Positions 23,001 to 30,168 of a DNA stretch of 64,000 nucleotides are shown in pieces; position 1 is the stretch's first letter, and each line of letters opens with the position of its first letter. The notes below the pieces were generated by a model. The model was not told the DNA's origin, made no database searches, and worked only from the letters and a program-made list of their open reading frames with translations. Source of the stretch: Verrucomicrobiaceae bacterium (GTDB taxonomy: Bacteria > Verrucomicrobiota > Verrucomicrobiia > Verrucomicrobiales > Verrucomicrobiaceae); contig JAIBCL010000011.1 of the NCBI GenBank assembly GCA_019694165.1, positions 62,001 through 126,000 on the forward strand, given 5' to 3'. A program made the translations under genes and the position numbers.

Positions 23001-25806
23001 TCACCTCGGTAAAGATGTCGAAGAAGCTCTGCACCATGTGACCTGCCATGCGGCCCTTGCGGCCGGTGTTGAACAGACACTGGCGAAACATCGCCCTTCC
23101 CAGCGACGGCAGTGTAGGGCTTTCGCGAATCTGGATCGTCGCTCCACCGCTCGTGATGGCGAAGGCAAAGTCGCGACAATCAAAGGTCACCGTGCCATCC
23201 GCGCGATCGTAACCGACGAGCAAGTTCTCCGTGTAAGTCGTCTGGAACGCCTGCCGTGTCGCGCCGCCGTCGGTGGAGATTTCGCCTTCGATGATGCCGC
23301 TGGACGGAATCACACGATCAGCGATTTCATTGTCCCAGGCTTGATACAAAGGGTCGGGCCGCTTCCGCATGCGATAGAGCGTCACGCTGCTCGACAGCAC
23401 CACCGGATCGCTGCACACGTAGTCGCCGCAGATCGGCACGCACACGGACGGGAAGAAATGCTCCTGCGGCGGTGCTTTGAACCCCATGCTTACCGGCAGC
23501 CCGCTCGAAGGCGTCCACGTCGCGCCGTTGTCGGTGCTGATCTCGGTGAAGACATCGAAGAACGAGAGCTGACCAAAGGAACTGCTCGGCGTGGTGCGCA
23601 CCGAGGTGCGGCCCAGCGATGCCTTCGTCGGACTCTCGCGCACGCGCACTGCGCCGAGGCCTCCGCCGCCGAGGTCGAGCGCGAGCAGTTCGCCGTTGAA
23701 GAACCGGATGTCATCCACACCATCATGGTCCGAATCATCATCCAGGAAGTCCGTGAGCCCGATGCTGCCGGTGCAATCACCGACCCAATCACGGAACGTC
23801 ACGCCACCATCGGTGGAGAGTTCGCCGGATGCGGTGGTCGTGAAGGTGAACGTCTTCGACGCGCCTGGATTCGGCAGGTTCGATCCATTGTGAATCTTGT
23901 GAATCATCACCCGACGCAGCACCACGCCATTCGACGCATAGATGTCCGACGGACACGACAACACGGACTCGGCAGGCGGGAAGTCGCTCGTCGTTGTGAT
24001 CTGCTCGCGTAGTATTTCCGGAGCATTCCATCGGAGGGGAGGGCCGGAAGATGAGCCCGTGACCTGCACTGTTCTTGCGTGGCAGATCAAGCATTCATAG
24101 AGCGCTCCGCCCGACTCCCACGTCGTTCCGCCATCGCGGCTGAGTTCGGTGAAGATATCAAAGAAGCTGCTGATCATGGATGTGCCATCCGGAGCGGCGC
24201 GCATCGCGGTCTTGCCGGTGGACGACTTCGTCGGACTCTCGCGCAGTTGAAGTGTGCCGCCGGAACCCAGCGTGGTGCTGAAGTCCAGCGCCAGCCATTC
24301 AATCGTATGCAACGCCGCGGACGCACCCGCGCCCACCGCCACCGCATTGATGCGCACGCTGGCCGTCGCGGTGCCGCGCACCGGCTCATAGCTCACGCCG
24401 CCATCCGACGACACCTCGCACTGCACTGTGATGTCAATGTTCTGGGTCAATGGCGGAGCACCGAGTGCCGGCGGCTTCACCGCTGATGAGGGCAATGAAA
24501 AGCTCAGCCCGCGAATGATCGTGCCCGAGGGATACTCGATGAGGTCCTCCTGCGTGGGGACGTCGCCGTTCTCAAAATGAGTCATCAGTGCGGGAGAATG
24601 CGATGAAGGCTGCGACTTCGCCACCGCGCTGGTGATTTCCGTGGGATTGAAAGCAAACGCCGCCACGTCCACGCCGGGCGTGCCGTGACTATTGGTGATG
24701 TAGCATGGCGAGCCATCGTTCGGCGACCACGTCGCGCCGTTGTTCAAACTGCACTCGAAGAACACATCGAAGAAGCTGCCGATGCGATACAAACCATCCG
24801 GCGCGCGTCGCGACGAAGCGCGACCCAGCGACGCCTTGGTGGGCGATTCACGAATGCGCATCCCCGCTGGCAGCGTGCCGCCACTGAGATTGAGGGCAAC
24901 CAGCTCTTCGTCATAGAAGTAGGCTTCCGAGGTCTTCGATTTCGCCTGATACTTCTTCGTCGCCGTGAATTCACACGCGAAGGGCGCGAAAGTTGTGCCA
25001 CCGTCAGCGGACACCTGGCCCGTCGCTTTGCCTTTCTCTGTCGTTTGATACAAGTTCCCGTTCAAAGGCAGGGAGGTGATGGTCGCGGGCGATGGCTTCA
25101 ATTGCAGATCACTCACCTGCACCAGATTCGGAAACTCGATCTTCCCAGGCACCTTGATCGCAGAGCCCGCAGGCGGCAGTTGGTTCTCCGTAGCCACCAG
25201 CAGTTCTGGCTCGGTCAGCTCGAAGTGCATCGCCGCAGAGCCAGGTATCCACGTTGCGCCACCATCCGCGCTGATCTCCGTGAAGACATCGAAGAAGCTG
25301 CTCACGTAGTAGTTCCCGCTCGGCACCTGGCGGATCGTGTGCTGACCGGTGGATTGCAGCGTCGGGCTCTCGCGAATCATGATGCCGCCGGGCAAACTCG
25401 TGGCCGAGAGCGACAGCACCTCGAGATCAAGCACTCCCGCCATGCCCATTGCGCTCGGCGTGAGGCGAAAAGAGATGTCCATCGGCACCGAGACAAACAC
25501 CGGCGTAGTGGAGCCGCCGCTGACGACACGGAAGTGCGCCGTCTCGCCGCACAGATAGGTCCCCGCACTCGTGCCCGTCGGTGGTGGCAGAGATTTGTCC
25601 GCCGAGTGGCAATGATCCATTTTGATCTGCACCGTCGCACCGTAGATCACATTCGCGGCAGCCGCGTTGCGGTAGATGCCGGTGGGTGATGGGAACAAGT
25701 TCGACGGGCTGGCGACTTCTGGAATTGCGACCGCAAACTGCGGAGAGACAAGACCGGCAGCGATGATCAGAGCGAACCGGGACGAGAGGGTGACCAGCGA
25801 GTTCAT
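20098..25806 (-). CDS. Giant exported protein with nine 'RESPT' repeats and an anchor-D-type domain
   Basis: This 1902-residue product (ATG at 25806; a TTG four codons earlier is possible) has a signal peptide ending near residue 27. Its body is nine diverged modules of about 170-205 residues. Each carries the block RESPTxxSxGR, then about 15 variable residues, then SFFDVFTEISxDGGxTW. The RESPT blocks fall near residues 144, 318, 523, 723, 893, 1072, 1257, 1433 and 1607. Several modules also contain scattered cysteines. About 1680-1780 is a choice-of-anchor-D/ASPM-like immunoglobulin domain (DFGMANLSTTATDFTF, GTRTTTLRITSND). A DDDGDGLTNQQE calcium-loop-like motif follows, and the C-terminus ends in FFRVQSP. 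There is no PEP-CTERM. I do not recognise the RESPT module by name. A cell-surface or matrix role is inferred from size and export only. Confidence 0.85.
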   Translation of the reverse strand: MNSLVTLSSRFALIIAAGLVSPQFAVAIPEVASPSNLFPSPTGIYRNAAAANVIYGATVQIKMDHCHSADKSLPPPTGTSAGTYLCGETAHFRVVSGGSTTPVFVSVPMDISFRLTPSAMGMAGVLDLEVLSLSATSLPGGIMIRESPTLQSTGQHTIRQVPSGNYYVSSFFDVFTEISADGGATWIPGSAAMHFELTEPELLVATENQLPPAGSAIKVPGKIEFPNLVQVSDLQLKPSPATITSLPLNGNLYQTTEKGKATGQVSADGGTTFAPFACEFTATKKYQAKSKTSEAYFYDEELVALNLSGGTLPAGMRIRESPTKASLGRASSRRAPDGLYRIGSFFDVFFECSLNNGATWSPNDGSPCYITNSHGTPGVDVAAFAFNPTEITSAVAKSQPSSHSPALMTHFENGDVPTQEDLIEYPSGTIIRGLSFSLPSSAVKPPALGAPPLTQNIDITVQCEVSSDGGVSYEPVRGTATASVRINAVAVGAGASAALHTIEWLALDFSTTLGSGGTLQLRESPTKSSTGKTAMRAAPDGTSMISSFFDIFTELSRDGGTTWESGGALYECLICHARTVQVTGSSSGPPLRWNAPEILREQITTTSDFPPAESVLSCPSDIYASNGVVLRRVMIHKIHNGSNLPNPGASKTFTFTTTASGELSTDGGVTFRDWVGDCTGSIGLTDFLDDDSDHDGVDDIRFFNGELLALDLGGGGLGAVRVRESPTKASLGRTSVRTTPSSSFGQLSFFDVFTEISTDNGATWTPSSGLPVSMGFKAPPQEHFFPSVCVPICGDYVCSDPVVLSSSVTLYRMRKRPDPLYQAWDNEIADRVIPSSGIIEGEISTDGGATRQAFQTTYTENLLVGYDRADGTVTFDCRDFAFAITSGGATIQIRESPTLPSLGRAMFRQCLFNTGRKGRMAGHMVQSFFDIFTEVSFDNGLVWSPRSNLLRLNLEPTPAQDNAFATNFFPPRDGAFEAEPGAPPILYGSNVMVRDLALDGFATSQPLTSASGARTISCQCRCKASFDGGQTWSSLTVPASFTFTVVPTSIEDKYVFTVTAMGVSSASFMLRESPTLLSQGQTTIRTKPAGYTGNGTLIDSFFDIFTEISLDGGGTWTPAAEACRLNCSRVGLEVATDQTWGTEAHATHRAVDPDFELHFVGTDATVSGLVIGSATSVEPDGPLPAEASGGVNQRTCSCPTGYYISGVSSTPKRRQLQFGWIFWTEQNKTTSGSQQEVDIELSGLSLTTDLPGVMLRESPTRASTGRQRLVLVPGSFGAGSQVRVFLELSLDGGQTWHAATTALEMESVDASRPKRFGIGSTDPLPPLFKAPRNVIKTYFETGDKPTQAQFAALIDSTLNFVDDRQLIGLRHYDAVLEYQAGDTGVVTRTRPQLTFGYVFWTDPKLTADRTTYNMDITQFDMSGGTMPAGMKLRESPSLPSRGRCERVTNPDGSVSVLSFFDVFTEISHDNGATWSASDLPLHFEAEDEVMSSLTHSDHFMPQGIYKQSSTPIRCSDGTCAASVCDFTSPPAPLPSVPGVATPFTASGLFTSSFTRNGASSSSVSANVNMEVNLTLIETVGSTRYFDAEVLSLGLTGTISPAEFRIRESPTKASLGRHTVTNVGSGNYRISSFFDVWTEISVDGGQTWAECDVPMHLELAAPELDVRLEPSTDLIAGVSTIDFGYLLTGSTATRNILISNHGQVMLSDFGMANLSTTATDFTFAPPTTTTLAPGSTITVPITFTATTAGTRTTTLRITSNDSDESPFDITLTARALSPTGDDDGDGLTNQQEINLVTNPLYSESGSPFVNPLHNDSDRLAFFRNNGLFLTSDVQALNMDVPLLQKLPGTNQFKLIFGVQKSSDLIHFDPFPLSAPQSTINAGGKLEFLFTVPDGASFFRVQSP
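20970..25390 (-). repeat. Nine protein-level RESPT/SFFDVFTE modules within the giant gene
   Basis: The conserved block recurs at roughly 25375, 24850, 24235, 23635, 23125, 22590, 22035, 21505 and 20985. The module is recognisable at protein level, but the DNA copies are well diverged, so the duplications are old. Copy 7 keeps RESPT but has VRVFLELSLDGG in place of SFFDVFTEISxDGG. Copy 8 reads RESPS. Confidence 0.8.
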
Positions 25807-25881
25807 GATTGAAAACAATCACCGCACCGCTTTCCAGGCACAAGGCCGTTGTGCTCTTTTTTGCGACCTGCGAACGGATGC

Positions 25882-26532
25882 TCAAGCGCGCTTGAGGTCG
25901 TCGTAGCTCGTGGAGCCGACGGCGAGTTCGGGCGGCAGCGGAGCATCTTCGTCGAGGTCGAGGCAGCGGACGACATCACCCTTCTTTTCGTAGCGGAACT
26001 TGCTCTCGGGGCAGACCGCGACGCCTTTGTCGTCAAAATGCAGCATGTGGCCGTGGCGGCTCATGTAGCCTTTCAGCCTGCCGGGCACGCCGAGGATGAA
26101 GCCGTAGTCGGGCACGTCCTTGGCGACGACGGCACCTGCACCGATGAAGGCATAGCGGCCGAGCGTAATGCCGCACACGATGGTGGCGTTCGCACCCACC
26201 GTCGCTCCACGGCGGATGAGCGTCTTCTCATACAACGAGCGGCGGACGACCTGGGAGCGGGGGTTGGTGACATTGGTCAGCACGCAGGATGGACCCAGGA
26301 AAACATCGTCCTCGACGACGGTGCCGCCGTAGATGGCGACGTTGTTCTGCACCTTGACGTTGTTCCCGATCTTCACGTTGTCGGCCACCATCGTGTTCTG
26401 GCCGAAAATGCAGCGCTCGCCGATGACCGCACCTTTGCAGATGTGGGCGAAGTGCCAGATGCCGGTGCCTTTGCCGATGACGGCTCCTTCATCGATGACG
26501 GCGGTGGGATGGGCGGTGTACGAGGGGGGCAT
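25882..26532 (-). CDS. wbpD: WbpD/WlbB-like N-acetyltransferase (left-handed beta-helix)
   Basis: This 216-residue protein has hexapeptide repeats (AVIDEGAVIGKGTGIWHFAHI, VKIGNNVKVQNNVAIYGG, VFLGPSCVLTNVTNPRS, TVGANATIVCGITLGRYAFIGAGAVV). It closely follows WbpD/WlbB, which acetylates the 3-amino group of UDP-GlcNAc3NA using acetyl-CoA in the synthesis of UDP-2,3-diacetamido-2,3-dideoxy-glucuronate, a surface-polysaccharide precursor. A C-terminal extension contains two cysteines (VCPESKFRYE...RCLDLDE), common in this subfamily. The WbpB- and WbpA-like genes lie directly upstream on the same strand, which supports the assignment. Confidence 0.88.
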   Translation of the reverse strand: MPPSYTAHPTAVIDEGAVIGKGTGIWHFAHICKGAVIGERCIFGQNTMVADNVKIGNNVKVQNNVAIYGGTVVEDDVFLGPSCVLTNVTNPRSQVVRRSLYEKTLIRRGATVGANATIVCGITLGRYAFIGAGAVVAKDVPDYGFILGVPGRLKGYMSRHGHMLHFDDKGVAVCPESKFRYEKKGDVVRCLDLDEDAPLPPELAVGSTSYDDLKRA

Positions 26533-26546
26533 GGGGCGGATGGATC

Positions 26547-26696
26547 AGTGTTCAGTTTTCTAAGTCATCGGATTGGACGTGTGCAGACGGAAGGTGAAGT
26601 GAACCTGAATTGCGATGTTTGGAAGGAGCGGGACGATCGTTGCAGCGGGAAATTCGGGATTCGGACTCAATACTGGCTCACTGAATACTGAACACT
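26547..26696. repeat. Inverted repeat pair spanning the wbpD-wbpB intergenic region
   Basis: AGTGTTCAGT at 26547-26556 and its exact reverse complement ACTGAACACT at 26687-26696 bracket 130 bp of AT-richer DNA between two otherwise tightly arranged genes. The right end also shows tandem-like words (CTGAATACTGAACACT). It may be a small non-autonomous element or a transcript-folding structure. No coding sequence lies inside. Confidence 0.4.
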
Positions 26697-26732
26697 CACC
26701 TGGCTCCCCCATGACACGGCGGCGCGCAAATC

Positions 26733-27680
26733 TCAAGACGCGGGCCGGAACAACATCTCGGCCTGTTCCAGCACGCGGACGACGGACAGTCCGTTCTCTC
26801 CATCGGAGCGCGGCGTGGCGCGGGTCTGGCAGCATTCCATGAAGTGCTTCATTTCAAGAATTAGGGGCTCGCCGCTGCCATTGAAGACGACCTCCTCGCC
26901 TTGATCGACGTTGGCGAGGGCGGCGTCGATTTTCTTCCGGTGCAGCGTCACCTTTTGTCCGGTCTCGCTGTAAACGAGCATGCCTTCCGAGCCGATGACG
27001 ATGAGCCACCGCGCCACGTCGGGCCAGAGCCACGAATTGTGCAGATGTGCCTTCACGCCGCCGGGGAATGTGAGGTGCAGATACACGTCGTCCTCAATGC
27101 CCGCCTGCAGACCGCAATGGCCGCTGACCTGCACGTCGCAAGGCTTCTCACCGACGAGATCGAGCAGCACGGCGACGTCATGGACTCCAAAGCTCCACAG
27201 CACATTCTCCACCGCGCGGGCGCGGCCGAGTTTCGAGCGCTGCTGGTGGATGGTGAAGACTTTTCCGATCGCTCCCTGGCCGATGAGTTCCTTGATCTTG
27301 TGTATCGCGGGCTGGTACATCAGCAGATGGCCCACCATGAGGATGCGCCCGTGCTTGGCCGCGGTCGCGACGAGGTCTTCCGACTCGGAGGCGACGAGCG
27401 TCATCGGCTTCTCGACGAAAACATCCTTGCCGGCTTCGAGCAGCGCCTTCGCGATCGCATGATGCGTATGGGCAGGCGTGGCCACGGCCACCGCAGTGAC
27501 GGCAGGATCGTTGAGCACACCGGCATAGTCGGGGCGCAACTCGATACCGGGATAAGTCTCCGCAAGCTTGTCGCGCAATCCCTGGCTTGCTTCGGCAACC
27601 GGCCCGAGGCTTCCCAGCTTGGTGAGTGTACTGACGAGGTTTTTTCCCCAGGCTCCGGCTCCGACAACGGCGACGTTCAT
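26733..27680 (-). CDS. wbpB: Gfo/Idh/MocA oxidoreductase, WbpB/WlbA-like
   Basis: This 315-residue NAD-dependent sugar dehydrogenase has a Rossmann nucleotide site at the very N-terminus (VAVVGAGAWGKNLV). It also has the family EKP motif (DVFVEKPMTL) and the second domain with GHLLMYQPAIHKIKEL and FGVHDVAVLLDLVG, the last containing the catalytic-position histidine. Given its neighbours it probably oxidises UDP-GlcNAcA at C3, the WbpB step of the diacetamido-uronate pathway. The gene starts 18 nt from the stop of the WbpA-like gene, which indicates one operon. The 3-aminotransferase (WbpE) normally found between wbpB and wbpD is not here. Confidence 0.88.
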   Translation of the reverse strand: MNVAVVGAGAWGKNLVSTLTKLGSLGPVAEASQGLRDKLAETYPGIELRPDYAGVLNDPAVTAVAVATPAHTHHAIAKALLEAGKDVFVEKPMTLVASESEDLVATAAKHGRILMVGHLLMYQPAIHKIKELIGQGAIGKVFTIHQQRSKLGRARAVENVLWSFGVHDVAVLLDLVGEKPCDVQVSGHCGLQAGIEDDVYLHLTFPGGVKAHLHNSWLWPDVARWLIVIGSEGMLVYSETGQKVTLHRKKIDAALANVDQGEEVVFNGSGEPLILEMKHFMECCQTRATPRSDGENGLSVVRVLEQAEMLFRPAS

Positions 27681-27698
27681 TTCAGCGGCGGAGTTGGA

Positions 27699-29018
27699 TC
27701 AAGCCTTGGTCACCTGGCCGGGCTTCGTATTGCGGCCGGCGAGCGTGTTCCGCGTGTCGATGATGCAGTCACACCACTCCACGAGCTGGTCGAGATTGTA
27801 CGCGCGGTGGCCGGTGGAAATGATGACGGCGTCGTAGCTCCGCAGCGTCTTTTCATCCCAGGCCACGGACTTGTGGCCGGTCCACTCCTTGTGCTCGCGG
27901 GTGGGCGGCACCACGGGGATGTGTGGATCGTAGTAGTGCGCATCGGCGCCGTGGAGCTTCAGCTGATCGAGCAGCTTGAAGCTGGGCGACTCGCGCATGT
28001 CATCGACATTGGCCTTGTAGGCCAGGCCCAGCACGAGCACGCGGCTGCCGTTCATGGCCTTCTTCTTGCGCAGGTTCAGCACCTCCATCGTGCGGCGGAT
28101 CACGTAGTCGGGCATGTGGTCGTTGATCTCGCCTGCCAGCTCGATGAAGCGGGTGTGGATGCCATACTCCTTGGCCTTCCATGTGAGATAAAACGGATCG
28201 ATCGGGATGCAGTGCCCGCCGAGACCGGGGCCGGGATAGAATGCCTTGAAGCCGAACGGCTTCGTCGATGCGGCATGGATGACCTCCCAGATATCGACGC
28301 CCATCTTGTCGGCCACGATCTTCATTTCGTTGACGAGGCCGATGTTCACCGAGCGGTAGATGTTCTCCAGCAGCTTTGCAAACTCCGCCACCTGCGTGGA
28401 ACCGACGGGCACGACGGTCTCAAATGCCGCGCCATAGAGCGCCCTGCCCTGCTCAAGGCACGCGGGCGTGGTGCCGCCGACGATTTTCGGAATCTTGTGG
28501 CTCGGGAACTGTTCGTTACCCGGATCCTCGCGCTCGGGCGAGAAGACGAGGTGGAAGTTTTCGCCGATCTTGAAGCCGCGCTTCTCAATGCGCGGCCGGA
28601 GTTCCTCATCGGTCGTGCCGGGATAGGTGGTGCTTTCCAAGCTTACGAGCTGGTTTTCGCGAAGGTGGGGCAGGATCGCCTCGATGGTGCTGATGACGTA
28701 GGCAAGGTCCGGATCAAGATGGTGCGTGAGCGGCGTGGGCACGCAGATGATGATGGCATCGGCATCCTTGGCGCGGGACATGTCCGTGGTGGCCTCCAGC
28801 AGCCCCTTGTTCTTCATCTCGGAGATTTCCGCTGAAGGAATGTGCTCGATATAGCTTCGGCCGGCATTCACGGCATCGACCTTGGTCTTGTCCACGTCGA
28901 GGCCCAGGGCCTTGAATCCTTTGCGTCCAAAATTGAGGGCCAGCGGAAGGCCGACATAGCCAAGGCCGATGATGCCGATTTTCGCCTGCCGGGAGTGAAT
29001 GAGTTCGGATAGCTTCAT
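27699..29018 (-). CDS. wbpA: Nucleotide-sugar dehydrogenase (UDP-GlcNAc 6-dehydrogenase, WbpA-like)
   Basis: This 439-residue enzyme of the UDP-Glc/UDP-GlcNAc dehydrogenase family oxidises the C6 hydroxyl to a carboxylate with two NAD+. It shows the N-terminal GLGYVGLPLAL dinucleotide site, SLESTTYPGTT, FSPEREDPGN, and the catalytic-cysteine block GPGLGGHCIPIDPFYL. The C-terminal domain has VLGLAYKANVDDMRESPS. The ATG at 29018 gives the family start (KIGIIGLGYVG near residue 13); an open extension to 29285 is poor in family features. It is first in a wbpA-wbpB-wbpD-like operon and divergent from the rfbD-like gene across 183 bp. A plausible promoter (TTGATT, 16 bp, TAAATG) lies in that gap. 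Confidence 0.92.
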   Translation of the reverse strand: MKLSELIHSRQAKIGIIGLGYVGLPLALNFGRKGFKALGLDVDKTKVDAVNAGRSYIEHIPSAEISEMKNKGLLEATTDMSRAKDADAIIICVPTPLTHHLDPDLAYVISTIEAILPHLRENQLVSLESTTYPGTTDEELRPRIEKRGFKIGENFHLVFSPEREDPGNEQFPSHKIPKIVGGTTPACLEQGRALYGAAFETVVPVGSTQVAEFAKLLENIYRSVNIGLVNEMKIVADKMGVDIWEVIHAASTKPFGFKAFYPGPGLGGHCIPIDPFYLTWKAKEYGIHTRFIELAGEINDHMPDYVIRRTMEVLNLRKKKAMNGSRVLVLGLAYKANVDDMRESPSFKLLDQLKLHGADAHYYDPHIPVVPPTREHKEWTGHKSVAWDEKTLRSYDAVIISTGHRAYNLDQLVEWCDCIIDTRNTLAGRNTKPGQVTKA

Positions 29019-29201
29019 GTGTGAGTGACCGGTAGGACCGCGCTGCAAATCCAGGCAAGCCGCGCCGCCTCCGGGGCCGGTGCATTTAGGACAGGCGGCT
29101 GCCAAATCAAGAAAAACTTGCCCCGTGGCGGCACGACGGCCAAACACGCTTGACCGCCTTCCGCGCCGCATCCAAGTGTGCCGCCCTTCGTCCTCCACCC
29201 C

Positions 29202-30095
29202 ATGCCGGCGCGCAGCAAGATCATCATTCTCGGAGCCAGAGGCCGTCTCGGCGCAGCCTTGGTGCGGCGGTGGTCTGCGGACCACGAGGTCATCGCGCTC
29301 GGGCGGGCTGATCTCGACCTGCTAAAGGCCGGGGAGATCGAATCGAAGCTGGGCGCGCACGCCTTCGATGCGCTGGTGAACGCCGCCGGCATCACCAGCG
29401 TGGACCGGTGCGAGACGCACCCGGAGGAAGCCCGCATCTCAAACGCCACCGCGCCCGAAATCATCGCCCGCGTGTGCCACGAGCGTGGGGCGCGCTTCAT
29501 CCACATCAGCACCGACTATGTCTTCAGCGGTGCCGGACGAACGCCGCAAACCGAAGACTCACCCGCGGAGCCGGCGAACATTTACGGTGCGACGAAGCTT
29601 GAAGGCGAGCGCCTCGTCCTCGCCGCGTGCCCGGATGCGCTGGTCGCACGCGTCTCGTGGCTTTTCGGCCTCGACAAAGACAGCTTTCCCGACCGCATCA
29701 TCAAGACCGCCCTGGTCAGCGACCACGTCGATGCCGTGAGCGACAAGTGGTCGTCCCCCACCTACGCCGAGGATCTCGCCGACTGGCTTCTGCATTTCAT
29801 CGTGGATCGCCGGCACAGTTCTGGACTGCTCCACCTGTGCAACTCGGGCTGGACCTCCTGGCAGGACTACGGCCAGTGCGCGCTCGACATCGCCGCGCGG
29901 CTGGGCCTTCCATTGCGCACGAGAACCGTCGCCCCGATCTCGATGCACGGGTTTTCCGAGTTCATCGCCACCCGCCCGCCCTTCACCGTGCTGGACACCG
30001 CCCGCTTCACCCGTCTCACGGGAATCACCCCGAGGACATGGCAGGACGCCCTCGCAGAGTACATAGCGGCGCGCTACCTCCGGCGCCCCCAGTGA
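29202..30095 (+). CDS. rfbD: dTDP-4-dehydrorhamnose reductase family protein
   Basis: This 297-residue SDR-extended protein has GARGRLGAAL near the N-terminus, then LVNAAGITSVDRCE, FIHISTDYVFSGAG with the catalytic-type Thr/Ser, and YGATKLEGE with the catalytic Tyr and Lys. RfbD reduces dTDP-4-dehydro-L-rhamnose to dTDP-L-rhamnose. No rfbA/B/C genes are adjacent, so the exact nucleotide sugar is uncertain and a related reductase function is possible. The ATG at 29202 is preferred to the in-frame GTG at 29178, because the glycine-rich loop should lie within the first residues. Confidence 0.87.
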   Translation: MPARSKIIILGARGRLGAALVRRWSADHEVIALGRADLDLLKAGEIESKLGAHAFDALVNAAGITSVDRCETHPEEARISNATAPEIIARVCHERGARFIHISTDYVFSGAGRTPQTEDSPAEPANIYGATKLEGERLVLAACPDALVARVSWLFGLDKDSFPDRIIKTALVSDHVDAVSDKWSSPTYAEDLADWLLHFIVDRRHSSGLLHLCNSGWTSWQDYGQCALDIAARLGLPLRTRTVAPISMHGFSEFIATRPPFTVLDTARFTRLTGITPRTWQDALAEYIAARYLRRPQ

Positions 30096-30130
30096 CGGGC
30101 CTGCCTGCTGCCGGGCTGAGAACATCGTGA

Positions 30131-30158
30131 TTGTGCCGCCATCGCGGCTCACTACTCT
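30131..30158 (+). promoter_or_regulatory. Sigma-70-like promoter ending just before the GHL10 gene start
   Basis: TTGTGC (30131-30136), a 16-bp spacer and TACTCT (30153-30158) lie immediately upstream of the ATG at 30169. Transcription starting 6-8 nt after the -10 box would leave a leader of only a few nucleotides. The 12-mer CTACTCTCGCGG, which includes the -10 box, recurs in the same relative position before thyA, again with a TTGNNC box 16 bp upstream. Confidence 0.45.
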
Positions 30159-30168
30159 CGCGGGTGCC

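Noticed and set aside
29019-29285. N-terminal extension of the WbpA-like dehydrogenase
   Set aside because: The Rossmann motif must lie near the N-terminus; the extra 89 residues are low-complexity and overlap the divergent promoter region.
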